From VRUE01 sp045805805 (lineage in GTDB: Bacteria > Actinomycetota > Thermoleophilia > Solirubrobacterales > 70-9): a stretch of DNA of 64,000 nucleotides. The stretch is from assembly GCA_045805805.1 (NCBI GenBank), contig JBJMKO010000044.1, forward strand, positions 1 to 64,000, written 5' to 3'. Positions 26,638-34,306 of this stretch are shown here, piece by piece. Positions within the stretch are counted from its first letter, which is position 1, and every line of letters starts with the position of its first letter. The position numbers were made by a program, and so were the translations under genes. Under the pieces are notes generated by a model. That model was not told the DNA's origin, did no database searches, and worked only from the letters and a program-made list of their open reading frames with translations.

Positions 26638-27207
26638 ATGGAGCTGGGGAGCGTTTCGATGGACCCAGAGGCTCGCGAGGGGTTGCGGCGCAGCTGGAAG
26701 GTGCTGATGACCGTCGGGATCCTGGCGATCCTGCTCGGCTGCGTGGCGATCTTCGTGCCGGCGGTGGCCTCGGTCGCGACCGCGGTCTTCATCGGCTGGA
26801 TCCTCGTCATCGCGGGCGTGTTCCTGACCGCCGGGGCCTTCACGGCCCACTCGATCGGGACCGTCGTCCTACGTCTGCTCTGGGCGCTTCTGACCGTTGT
26901 CGTAGGCCTCTGGCTGATCGTCGAACCGCACAACGGCACCTTGACCCTGACCCTCGTCCTCGGCATCTACTTCCTCTTCATGGGCCTGACCCGGACCGCG
27001 GTCGCCTTCGCCGCCCGCGGCCGGCAGGGCGCCGGCCTCGTCGGCCTCAGCGGCATAGCCGGCCTCCTGATCGGCATCCTCGTCCTGGCCAAGTTCCCCA
27101 GCAGCGCCGACTGGGCCATCGGCCTCCTCGTAGGCATAGACCTGATCTTCGCCGGCTGGACGTTGACCTCCGTGGCACTCGCCGGTAGGGATCTCGCAAA
27201 GAGCTAG
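26638..27207 (+). CDS. HdeD/DUF308 family membrane protein
   Basis: A 189-residue membrane protein with six short hydrophobic helices in three pairs (VLMTVGILAILLGCVAIFVP, VFIGWILVIAGVFLTAGAF, LLWALLTVVVGLWLIVEP, TLVLGIYFLFMGLTRTAVAF, LSGIAGLLIGILVLAKFP, WAIGLLVGIDLIFAGWTL), the HdeD/DUF308 pattern. Function is unclear; HdeD itself is linked to acid resistance in E. coli. ATG 26638 suits the leaderless promoter; ATG 26659 has a GGGGAG site and is an alternative. Confidence 0.85.
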   Translation: MELGSVSMDPEAREGLRRSWKVLMTVGILAILLGCVAIFVPAVASVATAVFIGWILVIAGVFLTAGAFTAHSIGTVVLRLLWALLTVVVGLWLIVEPHNGTLTLTLVLGIYFLFMGLTRTAVAFAARGRQGAGLVGLSGIAGLLIGILVLAKFPSSADWAIGLLVGIDLIFAGWTLTSVALAGRDLAKS

Positions 27208-27223
27208 CCGAGAGGGCGTCGGC

Positions 27224-27323
27224 GCGGCGGGTCCTGTCACGGATTTGGAACCACCACCCCGCTGCGGGGGCGGCTGCGCCGCCTCCTCGGGGGTGGTCCC
27301 CCAAATCCGCGCCACCCCCCGCG
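27224..27323. repeat. Family B palindromic repeat, copy B1
   Basis: About 100 bp. It begins GCGGCGGGTCCTGTCAC and ends GCGCCACCCCCCGCG. Complementary arms GGATTTGG and CCAAATCC flank a nested hairpin built on ACCACCCCG and CGGGGGTGGT. It is the same subtype as 32648-32747 in the opposite orientation, and lies about 16 bases after the HdeD-like gene. Confidence 0.82.
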
Positions 27324-27474
27324 AGGCACCGCGGTCGGCTGCCGCGTTTGCGCAAGCTGACGCCTTAAGTAGACGGCGGCCAGCAACCAGTGCGGTTGAG
27401 GTCGGTCCCGGCGTGCGGAGGCCGATGGGGGGCTAGAAGCTTTCTCGGTTCCAACCGGATCGGATTGCGGAGGA

Positions 27475-27591
27475 CGAGAGGTGGGGCGCCCTGGAGCGCG
27501 CGGCGTCCTGTTTTCGCCGCGATTCCCCACTGAAAGCCCCGTCAGCTTTGACGGCGAAAACCCAGCAAGCGGAAGGGTGCCCCACCTCTCG
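27475..27591. repeat. Nested inverted repeat upstream of glmU
   Basis: Outer arms of 18 bases (cgagaggtggggcgccct at 27475-27492; complement at 27574-27591, one mismatch) enclose a second pair, GTTTTCGCCG (27510-27519) with CGGCGAAAAC (27552-27561), and a central small hairpin AAAGC/GCTTT. It ends 24 bases before the glmU start. It could be a terminator complex, a structured RNA, or a small mobile repeat. Only one copy is in the window. Confidence 0.55.
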
Positions 27592-27602
27592 CCCGTCCCC
27601 TT

Positions 27603-27608
27603 TACGAT
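27603..27608 (+). promoter_or_regulatory. -10 box of a probable leaderless glmU transcript
   Basis: TACGAT, six bases before GTG 27615; no ribosome binding site. Confidence 0.45.
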
Positions 27609-27614
27609 CCACCG

Positions 27615-29012
27615 GTGGAGTCTCTTCTCGTGCTCGTAATGGCGGCGGGCGAGGGAACGCGCATGCGTTCCAGTCTGCCGAAGATGCTGCATCCCGTCTG
27701 CGGGCGGCCGATGGTCGCCTGGCCGATCCTCGCCGCGCGCGAGGCGACCGGCGCCGAGTGGGTCGTGGCGATCGACTCGCCCAAGGAAAACAGCGTCCCC
27801 GGCCTGCCCGACAAGGTCCAGGTCGTTACACAACCCCAGCCTGACGGGACCGGCGGCGCTGTGCGCGCGGCGCTGCCGCTGATCGAGAAAGCCGAGACCG
27901 TGCTCGTACTCTCCGGCGACGTGCCGCTGATCTCGGCCGCGACGATCTCGGGCCTGCTCGAAGCCCACGCCGCCTCCGGTGCCGTGGCGACGATGCTGAC
28001 GATCGAGCTCGACGATCCCGGCTCCTACGGCCGCGTCGTCCGCACCGCCTCCGGTGAGGTCGAGCGGGTCGTCGAGGCGAAGAGCGCAGGCGATGCCACC
28101 GCCAAGCAGCTGGCGATCCGTGAGATCAACGCCGGCACCTACGTCTTCCGGGCCGGCCCTCTCGCCGAGGCGCTCGCCGGCCTCTCCAGCGACAACGCCC
28201 AAGGCGAGTACTACCTGCCCGACGTCCTGCCGGCCCTGCGCGAGGCCGGTCACTCCGTCGCCGCCCACCTCACCGACGACCTCGCCGTGACGATGGGGGT
28301 CAACAACCGGGCCGACCTCGCCGCGGTCGAGGCCGAGGCCCGCCGCCGCATCCTCGAAGCCCACATGCTCGCCGGCGTCACCGTCGTCGACCCCGGCTCG
28401 ACCTGGATCGACGCCGGTGTCGAGATCGACGCCGACGCCCGGATCGAGCCCGGCACCAGCCTGCGCGGCAACACCGAGATCGGCGCCGGCTCCACGGTCG
28501 GCCCGCTCAGCACCCTGACCGACTCCAAGCTCGGCCGCGATGTGGCCGTGCCGCACTCCTACCTGGTCGAGTGCGACGTGGGAGATGGGGCTACGGTCGG
28601 GCCCTTCGCCTACCTGCGTCCCGGCGCCGAGCTCGCCCCGGGGGCCAAGGCCGGCACCTTCGTCGAGGTGAAGAACTCGCGGATCGGCGAGGGTGCCAAG
28701 GTTCCTCACCTGGCCTACGTCGGCGATGCCGAGATCGGCGCCGGCAGCAACCTCGGCGCCGGCTCGATCACCGCCAACTACGACGGTTTCCGCAAGAACC
28801 GGACTACGATCGGCCGCAACGTCCGGATCGGCGTTGACACGATGCTGATCGCACCTGTAGAAGTCGGCGACGGCGCCTACACTGGCGCCGGTGCAGTGAT
28901 CAAGAGCGACGTGCCCGATGGCGCGCTCGCGGTGAGCGAGAACGAGCAACGGAACATCGAGGGCTACGCCGACCGCAAGGCGGCCGAGATGCAGGAGGAG
29001 CAAACCCAATGA
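27615..29012 (+). CDS. glmU: Bifunctional GlcN-1-P acetyltransferase / GlcNAc-1-P uridyltransferase
   Basis: Makes UDP-GlcNAc for peptidoglycan. It has 465 residues. The N-terminal pyrophosphorylase domain has LVMAAGEGTRMRSSLPKMLHPV, QPDGTGGAVRAAL and LSGDVPLI. The C-terminal left-handed beta-helix has many hexapeptide repeats (IEPGTSLRGNTEIGAGSTVGP) and the catalytic-site stretch FVEVKNSRIGEGAKVPHLAYVGDAEIG, with GAGSITANYDG. It is followed by prs after 67 bases, a conserved pair. Confidence 0.97.
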   Translation: MESLLVLVMAAGEGTRMRSSLPKMLHPVCGRPMVAWPILAAREATGAEWVVAIDSPKENSVPGLPDKVQVVTQPQPDGTGGAVRAALPLIEKAETVLVLSGDVPLISAATISGLLEAHAASGAVATMLTIELDDPGSYGRVVRTASGEVERVVEAKSAGDATAKQLAIREINAGTYVFRAGPLAEALAGLSSDNAQGEYYLPDVLPALREAGHSVAAHLTDDLAVTMGVNNRADLAAVEAEARRRILEAHMLAGVTVVDPGSTWIDAGVEIDADARIEPGTSLRGNTEIGAGSTVGPLSTLTDSKLGRDVAVPHSYLVECDVGDGATVGPFAYLRPGAELAPGAKAGTFVEVKNSRIGEGAKVPHLAYVGDAEIGAGSNLGAGSITANYDGFRKNRTTIGRNVRIGVDTMLIAPVEVGDGAYTGAGAVIKSDVPDGALAVSENEQRNIEGYADRKAAEMQEEQTQ

Positions 29013-29079
29013 GCGCGGAGCGAGCCCAATTGAGCCATATCTGGTCCTTCGCGCCGCGAGCGAAGCGCGAGGCTTTGCG

Positions 29080-30117
29080 ATGAGCACGATCGAGGAGCGA
29101 CCCGACGCGATGTCCGCGAGCGCGATCACTCACGACTACTCGAAGCGGCTGATGGTCTTCGGCGGGCGCAGCTCGATGGAGCTGGCCGCCAAGGTCGCTG
29201 GCAAGCTCGACCTCGACCTCGGCCAGGTCACGCTGAAGACCTTCGCCAACGGCGAGGTCTACTGCCGCTACGAGGAGTCGATCCGCGGCGCCGACGTCTT
29301 CCTCGTTCAGTCGACCTGCGCCAACGAACACTCGGAGATGACCCCCAACGACGCCCTGATCGAGCTGCTGACGATGATCGACGCCGCCCAGGGCGCCTCC
29401 GCGCACCGGATCATCGCCGTGATGCCCTGGTACGGCTACGCCCGCCAGGACAAGAAGTCGGCGCCGCGCGAGCCGATCTCAGCCCGGATCGTCGCCAAGT
29501 GCCTGGAGGGGGTCGGCGTCGACCGCGTCCTCACCATGGACCTGCACGCCGGCCAGGTGCAGGGCTTCTTCCACGTTCCGGTCGACCACATGACGGCGAT
29601 GCCGATGCTGACCCAGTGGTTCGCCGACCAGCACCGGGCCGAGGACCTGGTGATCGTCTCCCCCGACGCCGGCCGGGTGAAGACGGCGCGCAACTTCGCC
29701 CGCCGCATCGGCACCCACTGGGCGGTGATGGAGAAGGAGCGTCCCGCTCAGCAAGTTGCCGAGATCGGCTACGTGGTCGGCGACGTCAAAGGTAAGACGG
29801 CGGTCCTGGTCGACGACATGATCGACACCGCCGGCACCCTTTGCGCCGCCGCCCAGACCGTGCTCGACGAGGGCGCGGCCCGGGTTATCTCCTGCGCCAC
29901 CCACGGCGTCTTCTCCGGTCCCGCCTACGAGCGGCTCGCCTACGAGAACTCCGGCATCGAGCAGATCGTCGTCAGCGACACGATCCCGTTGCGCCCGGGC
30001 GCCCCCGACAACATCACCGTGCTCTCCACTGCGGGCACCTTCGCCGACTCGATCCGCCGCATCTTCACCGACGACTCGGTCTCCGAGATCTTCGCCGGCG
30101 AGAACCAGCTCTTCTAA
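29080..30117 (+). CDS. prs: Ribose-phosphate pyrophosphokinase
   Basis: Makes PRPP from ribose-5-phosphate and ATP. It has 345 residues, with an N-terminal extension of about 20 residues before the usual LMVFGGRSSMELA start. Motifs: VYCRYEESIRGADVFLVQST, YGYARQDKKSAPREPISA, VDHMTAMPML, VSPDAGRVKTARNFA, and the PRPP loop AVLVDDMIDTAGTL. The stop directly abuts the GTG of the next gene. An internal ATG at 29110 is an alternative start. Confidence 0.96.
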   Translation: MSTIEERPDAMSASAITHDYSKRLMVFGGRSSMELAAKVAGKLDLDLGQVTLKTFANGEVYCRYEESIRGADVFLVQSTCANEHSEMTPNDALIELLTMIDAAQGASAHRIIAVMPWYGYARQDKKSAPREPISARIVAKCLEGVGVDRVLTMDLHAGQVQGFFHVPVDHMTAMPMLTQWFADQHRAEDLVIVSPDAGRVKTARNFARRIGTHWAVMEKERPAQQVAEIGYVVGDVKGKTAVLVDDMIDTAGTLCAAAQTVLDEGAARVISCATHGVFSGPAYERLAYENSGIEQIVVSDTIPLRPGAPDNITVLSTAGTFADSIRRIFTDDSVSEIFAGENQLF

Positions 30118-30867
30118 GTGTCGCCCGACGGTCTGCGCCTGGTCGGCCACAAGGGCGCCGACCTGATCGCCCCCGGCAACACTCTCGAGAGCTTCCACGC
30201 CGCGGTCGAGGCGGGCGTCGACACGATCGAGCTCGACGTGCTCTGGCTGCGCGACGCCCACCTGCCGTTGGAGCAGCGGGCGCCGCTCGTCGTCGCCCAC
30301 GACTGGCACGACGCCGAACGGCGCACGCCGCTTGCCCTGACCGAAGTGCTCGACGCCTTCCTGGAGCCGCCCCTGGACGGGGTCGAGATCGACATCGACA
30401 TCAAGCTGCCGGGGCGGGAGGAGGACATCGTCGAGGCCCTGCAGGAGCGCGGCCTGATCGAGCGGGCGATGGTCTCGACGATGGAGATGTACTCGCTGGC
30501 CCGGATCCGCGAGCTGCAGCCGGCGCTGCGCCGCGGCTGGACCTACCCGAAGGTGACCAAGGACTGGACCTCGAAGCGCTGGGCCAAGGGCCCGATGCTG
30601 GCCGCCCTGGTGGCGATGCGCCAGCGACTCCCCGGCCTGGCCGCGGAGCAGCTACCGAAGCTGGGCGTGGAGGCGATGTGGGTCTACCACCCCCTGGTCA
30701 GTCCCCGCCTCGCCCGCATTGCCAAGATCGCCCAGGTAGAGCTGATCGCCTGGACAGTCGACGACCTCCCCCGCATGCAAAAGCTGGCAGCAATGGGCGT
30801 AACCGGCCTGGTCTCCAACGACCCCCGCCTGTTCCGCGAGTTGGACCAGACCGCGCCGGCCTCCTAG
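30118..30867 (+). CDS. Glycerophosphodiester phosphodiesterase family protein
   Basis: Hydrolyses glycerophosphodiesters by family. It has 249 residues. The GDPD pattern is present: LVGHKGADLIAPGNTLESFHAAVEAGVDTIELDV with the His and Glu/Asp of the metal site, AHDW, GVEIDIDIKLPG, and the C-terminal VELIAWTVDDLPRMQKLAAMGVTGLVSNDP. GHKGA replaces the commoner AHRG. The GTG begins on the base after the prs stop, so the genes are co-translated. Confidence 0.92.
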   Translation: MSPDGLRLVGHKGADLIAPGNTLESFHAAVEAGVDTIELDVLWLRDAHLPLEQRAPLVVAHDWHDAERRTPLALTEVLDAFLEPPLDGVEIDIDIKLPGREEDIVEALQERGLIERAMVSTMEMYSLARIRELQPALRRGWTYPKVTKDWTSKRWAKGPMLAALVAMRQRLPGLAAEQLPKLGVEAMWVYHPLVSPRLARIAKIAQVELIAWTVDDLPRMQKLAAMGVTGLVSNDPRLFRELDQTAPAS

Positions 30868-30888
30868 CCCCCCGGCCCAACCTCTCTG

Positions 30889-30935
30889 TTCCGGTGCGCC
30901 TTATGCACCTGTGCAGTGCATAAGGCGCACCGGAA
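30889..30935. repeat. Family D palindromic repeat, copy D1
   Basis: Twenty-base perfect arms (30889-30908 and 30916-30935; TTCCGGTGCGCCTTATGCAC) with a 7-base loop. It lies between the convergent gdpD and AbiEi-like genes, and shares its TTCCGGTGCGCC arm with 31851-31894 and 48638-48684. Confidence 0.82.
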
Positions 30936-30941
30936 GGAGCG

Positions 30942-31874
30942 TCATGTGGCCTTGAGCATCCCGGCGATGCGGTTCACCACTGCGATTGGTTCGTCTGTGA
31001 CCTGTCTCCAGGTCACCCGAGCTGTGCGGTAACCCGCGGCGATCAAGAGCTGATCGCGCCAGCGATCGCGCTGAAAGGCGGCCGATGTGCCATGCGTCTC
31101 TTCGCCGTCCGTTTCGATCACCAAGCGTTGCTCGTCCCAGAGCAGATCGACCTCGAGGCTGTGTCCATCGATGCGCATCCTCACGTTGCAGCGGGGAGCC
31201 GGCAATCCCTCCTCGATGAGGCGAGGTAGAAGCCGCGCCTCAAGACGACTCCGCACGACCGGGTGGCGTTCTGCAGTGTTCCGCCAGGGAGCCAGGATCG
31301 TGCGCAGGCGAGGAGCTCCGCGGCGGCGACCTCGGGCAAGCACGAGATCGACCTCGCTGACGTCGAGCAGTCTCAGGATCGCTGCCTGCTCCACAAGGCG
31401 TCGCATCGAACCCCATCCTGTGCGACCGGCCATGTCCACCAAGGTTCGGGAAACGGAGGTGCATGGGATCCCATCTCGGACTTCGATCTCGTCTGACAGG
31501 GGAAGCCGCACCCGGTGCCAGCGGATGCCAGGGATCTTGCGGCCGGACCAATCGGGTGGGATGACATCCACTGCCGGCAGTCGCCTGTCCCAAAGGCCGA
31601 TTAGCTCGGCTGCACTTCCATGGGAGATCACAGTTCCATCCCCACAGGCCAATGCTGCAGCAAGCATTCGGCCTGGCCGATCTATAGCCCGGTGCCCGAC
31701 CGCAAACGCTCCATGGAAGAGGGGCTGCAGGTTGCCGCGCTCGGCACGGAGAGATATTTCCCGGTCAGTCAGCCCTAGTTCCCGAAGCTGCCCGCGCGAC
31801 ACCGTTCCGTGTTGCCGGCCTGCCAGCGCAGCGATTGCATGATCAGTGCTTCCGGTGCGCCTTTTGCTCCCCAC
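30942..31874 (-). CDS. AbiEi-type antitoxin-domain protein with DUF559 endonuclease-like domain
   Basis: A 310-residue protein. The N-terminal part is an AbiEi-like winged helix (AIAALAGRQHGTVSRGQLRELGLTDREISLRAERGNLQPLFHGAFAVGH). The C-terminal part resembles DUF559/restriction-like folds, with LEVDLLWDEQRLVIETDGEETHG and RDRWRDQLLIAAGYRTARVTWRQV, giving a plausible D-x-E metal site. Such stand-alone genes are widespread in actinobacteria and lack a proven role; no AbiEii toxin is adjacent. The GTG start lies inside repeat D2, and repeat D1 lies just past the stop, so the gene is bracketed by family D repeats. Confidence 0.8.
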   Translation of the reverse strand: MGSKRRTGSTDHAIAALAGRQHGTVSRGQLRELGLTDREISLRAERGNLQPLFHGAFAVGHRAIDRPGRMLAAALACGDGTVISHGSAAELIGLWDRRLPAVDVIPPDWSGRKIPGIRWHRVRLPLSDEIEVRDGIPCTSVSRTLVDMAGRTGWGSMRRLVEQAAILRLLDVSEVDLVLARGRRRGAPRLRTILAPWRNTAERHPVVRSRLEARLLPRLIEEGLPAPRCNVRMRIDGHSLEVDLLWDEQRLVIETDGEETHGTSAAFQRDRWRDQLLIAAGYRTARVTWRQVTDEPIAVVNRIAGMLKAT

Positions 31875-32460
31875 AGGTACATAGGCGCACCGGAGCGGAG
31901 TTCTCCCCCCTGGGGGTTAGATGGTGCCCGGGGTGGCGGTGGGTGGGGGCGTTGCGGCCGCCACGTGGCTTTACTGCGGACTCGAGCTCGTGCGCGGTGA
32001 AGCCGCCTACCGCCTCGCCGTCTAGGGCGTAGCGGTAGAGGGCTACGCCGAAGATGTTGCTCAAGGCGCTGGAGACGAGCATCGAGATCGCCAGGCCGAT
32101 CACGCCCAGTACCAGCAGCAGCGCGCCGACGAAGCTGGTCGAGGCCCAGATCAGGAAGCCGGCGAAGATCAGCAGGGCGGAGGGCAGGACGCCGACGAGG
32201 AAGACGGCGCCGCCGATCGCGATGTTGCCGGTCACCTGGGCGCCCCAGCGTGATTTGAAGAGGCCGGCGGAGCGTTTCAGGGCGGCAAAGGGCTCGCTGC
32301 CCTCGAGCGCGATCATCGGCACGGCGAGGAAGGTGATCAACGACCAGCCGACGGCGAGCACGCGACCAAGGATCGGCCGACGGCACCCTTGGTTCTCCAG
32401 GGCGCTGAGCGCGAGGCCGATCGTGGCTAGATCTTGGCGGGCGAAGCATCCTGGCACACG
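31843..32460 (-). pseudogene. 5'-truncated membrane protein (DUF6159-like), C-terminal half only
   Basis: Residues such as LAVGWSLITFLAVPMIALEGSEPFAALKRSAGLFKSRWG and the following helices look like the C-terminal half of a polytopic DUF6159-type membrane protein. The family's N-terminal helices are absent. Upstream coding sequence stops being protein-like at about 32460, where family B repeats begin. At the other end the frame runs through repeat D2 before stopping at 31843-31845, giving an odd Cys- and His-rich tail. I read it as a remnant created by deletion at repeats. The family assignment is from memory and moderately sure. Confidence 0.5.
31851..31894. repeat. Family D palindromic repeat, copy D2
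   Basis: Arms TCCGGTGCGCC and GGCGCACCGGA around the loop ttttgctccccacaggtaca. It contains the GTG start of the AbiEi-like gene and is read through by the truncated membrane gene. Confidence 0.8.
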
Positions 32461-32470
32461 GAGCGTGACC

Positions 32471-32557
32471 GGCGGGCGGGTCCTGTCGCGGTGGCCCTCC
32501 CCCACATGCTCAGACGCCGCTCCGCGGCGCCTTCCGCTGCGGGGGACCCCCGCCACC
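32471..32557. repeat. Family B-like repeat, copy B3 (degenerate)
   Basis: Begins GGCGGGCGGGTCCTGTCGC and ends CCCCCGCCACCCCACCCG; the inner arms are less regular than in other copies. It lies at the broken 5' side of the truncated membrane gene. Confidence 0.6.
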
Positions 32558-32647
32558 CCACCCGTCGATCGGTGAGCTGGACGCTCGTGGGGCCGACGGG
32601 TCCGGGCCTCTCATCAGCGCGGCGCCCGTCAGCCGATGCGGCAGCTC

Positions 32648-32747
32648 GCGGTGGGTGGCGCCGATCTGGGGGACCACCCCGAGGAGGCGGCGTAGCCGCC
32701 CCCCGCAGCGGGTGGTGGAGCCAGATCGGTGACAGGACCCGCCGCGC
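32648..32747. repeat. Family B palindromic repeat, copy B2
   Basis: Reverse orientation of copy B1: GCGGTGGGTGGCG at the left, GACAGGACCCGCCGC at the right, with inner arms CCGATCTGG and CCAGATCGG. It starts ten bases after the UbiB-like stop on the minus strand. Confidence 0.82.
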
Positions 32748-32757
32748 CGGGTGCTGC

Positions 32758-34188
32758 TCATCGCTGCTCTCCCTCCAGGGACTTCTCGACGATCGGGGTC
32801 TGCGCCATCCCTCTTTCCTCGAAGTACTCCCACTCCTCCTCGCCCAGCTCGGTCGAGGGCGGGTCGGCGTAGATCCACTCGCGCATGATCCGGTGCCAGT
32901 TTCGTTTTGCCCGCAGCTGGCCGAGCACGGCGACGACGCCGATTTCCATCCGCCGCCCCATCAGCTCGTCGGCCGGCATCGACTCGCGCCGCATCAGGTC
33001 GTAGTACTCCGAGCGGGGGTCGTTGGTCGACTCGATGATCTTCATCACGCGGCGGGCGCTGATCTCGATCTCGCGGTCTTCGACGAACCAGCCGCTCACC
33101 GCCAGCATGTGCTCGATCAGCCTTTCGGCGTCGAGCTTTGACGGGTTCTTGATGAAGCCGATCTCGTGCAGGGCATCGCGGAAGGCCTCCGGGTCGTTGT
33201 GGAAGGCGGCGTCGATCGTCCGCTGCTCGAGCACGATCTGCTCGTGGCTGAGCTTCTTGGTCATGCCGAAGTCGAGGAAGGCGACGCGGCCGTCCGCCAT
33301 CAAGATGTAGTTGCCCGGGTGGGGGTCGGCGTTGAAGTGGCGCAGGTGGTAGATCGAGCCGAAGCTGCCCCGGAAGACGATCTCGCCGAAGCGGCTGCGC
33401 TCCTCGTCCGGCAGCTCCTTGACCTGCTCGAATTTGAGTCCCTCGACCAGCTCGGTGACCAGCACCCGGCGCCGCGAGAGCCGCGTGATCACGTCCGGCA
33501 CGTAGATGAAGGGGTGGTCGCGGTAGGCGCGCGAGAAGCTGCGCTGGTTCTGCGCCTCGTACTCGTAGTCGAGCTCCTCCATCACCCGCTCGCGCAACTC
33601 CGCGGCGATCTCCTTGGCGTCGAGGCCGGGGGCGAGGGCGCGGGCGAGGCGGACGATCGTGCCGGCGTTGCGCAGGTCGGCGTCGAGCGCCTCGGCGATC
33701 CCCGGGTACTGGATCTTCACCGCCACCGCCCGCCCGTCGGGCAGCTCGGCGCGGTGCACCTGGCCGATCGAGGCGGCGGCGAAGGCCTCGGTCTCGATCT
33801 CGGCGAAGAGCTCGGAGAGCGGTTCGCCGTCGTACTCCTCCTCGAGCACCTTCACGACCTTCTCCCAGGGCATCGCTGGCGCCTCGGTGCGCAGCTTCGC
33901 CAGCTGCTCCTGGTAGATCTCGCGATACTCGTCGGGGATGAATTCGGTGTCGATGAAGGAGGCGAATTGGCCCAGCTTCATCGCCGCGCCCTTCATCTGG
34001 CCGAGCGCGCCGACCATCTTCATCGCGGTCTCCAGGTGGCGCTGCTCCAGCCGCTCCTTGCCCTCCTCCTCGGAGCGGGCGACGTTGGTCGCCTTGGTCC
34101 CGGCGTAGCGGGCGCCCTGCATGCCGACGATCGAGCCGAGCTTGGCGGAGCGCCGCAGCCTGCCCTTGGGAATCTTCTCGTCGGCCAC
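32758..34188 (-). CDS. ABC1/AarF/UbiB-type atypical kinase
   Basis: A 476-residue protein-kinase-like ATPase of the ADCK/UbiB family. Family motifs in order: the KxGQ motif in AMKLGQFASF, the Ala-rich loop with AAASIGQVHRAEL, the lysine in AVKIQYPG, HFNADPHPGN and AFLDFGMTKK. In bacteria the family is tied to isoprenoid quinone or other lipid metabolism. The GTG start faces the divergent ctc gene across a hairpin; repeat B2 follows the stop. Confidence 0.93.
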   Translation of the reverse strand: MADEKIPKGRLRRSAKLGSIVGMQGARYAGTKATNVARSEEEGKERLEQRHLETAMKMVGALGQMKGAAMKLGQFASFIDTEFIPDEYREIYQEQLAKLRTEAPAMPWEKVVKVLEEEYDGEPLSELFAEIETEAFAAASIGQVHRAELPDGRAVAVKIQYPGIAEALDADLRNAGTIVRLARALAPGLDAKEIAAELRERVMEELDYEYEAQNQRSFSRAYRDHPFIYVPDVITRLSRRRVLVTELVEGLKFEQVKELPDEERSRFGEIVFRGSFGSIYHLRHFNADPHPGNYILMADGRVAFLDFGMTKKLSHEQIVLEQRTIDAAFHNDPEAFRDALHEIGFIKNPSKLDAERLIEHMLAVSGWFVEDREIEISARRVMKIIESTNDPRSEYYDLMRRESMPADELMGRRMEIGVVAVLGQLRAKRNWHRIMREWIYADPPSTELGEEEWEYFEERGMAQTPIVEKSLEGEQR

Positions 34189-34210
34189 GCCCGAAGGGTG
34201 TCACAGGCTC

Positions 34211-34260
34211 GCTGACTGTGGGATCGACCGCGCTCGGGTGTGGTCGATCCCACGGTCAGC
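34211..34260. promoter_or_regulatory. 19-bp inverted repeat in a divergent promoter region
   Basis: Arms GCTGACTGTGGGATCGACC (34211-34229) and its complement (34242-34260), one wobble, 12-base spacer. It lies between the divergent UbiB-like and ctc genes. Operator or repeat element; single copy in the window. Confidence 0.5.
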
Positions 34261-34306
34261 GCGAGGAGGTGGTCTTTCGTGCGGTTCTCTATGCTCTTCC
34301 GTCCGC

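Larger units (their letters stand above)
27208..27614. other. 407-bp gene-free interval before glmU
   Basis: It holds repeat B1, an unremarkable stretch (27324-27470), the nested inverted repeat 27475-27591 and the glmU -10 box. No open frame here shows coding character. Confidence 0.6.

Noticed and set aside
27237..29129. Long antisense open frame over glmU
   Set aside because: Shadow of glmU; product lacks any family motif.
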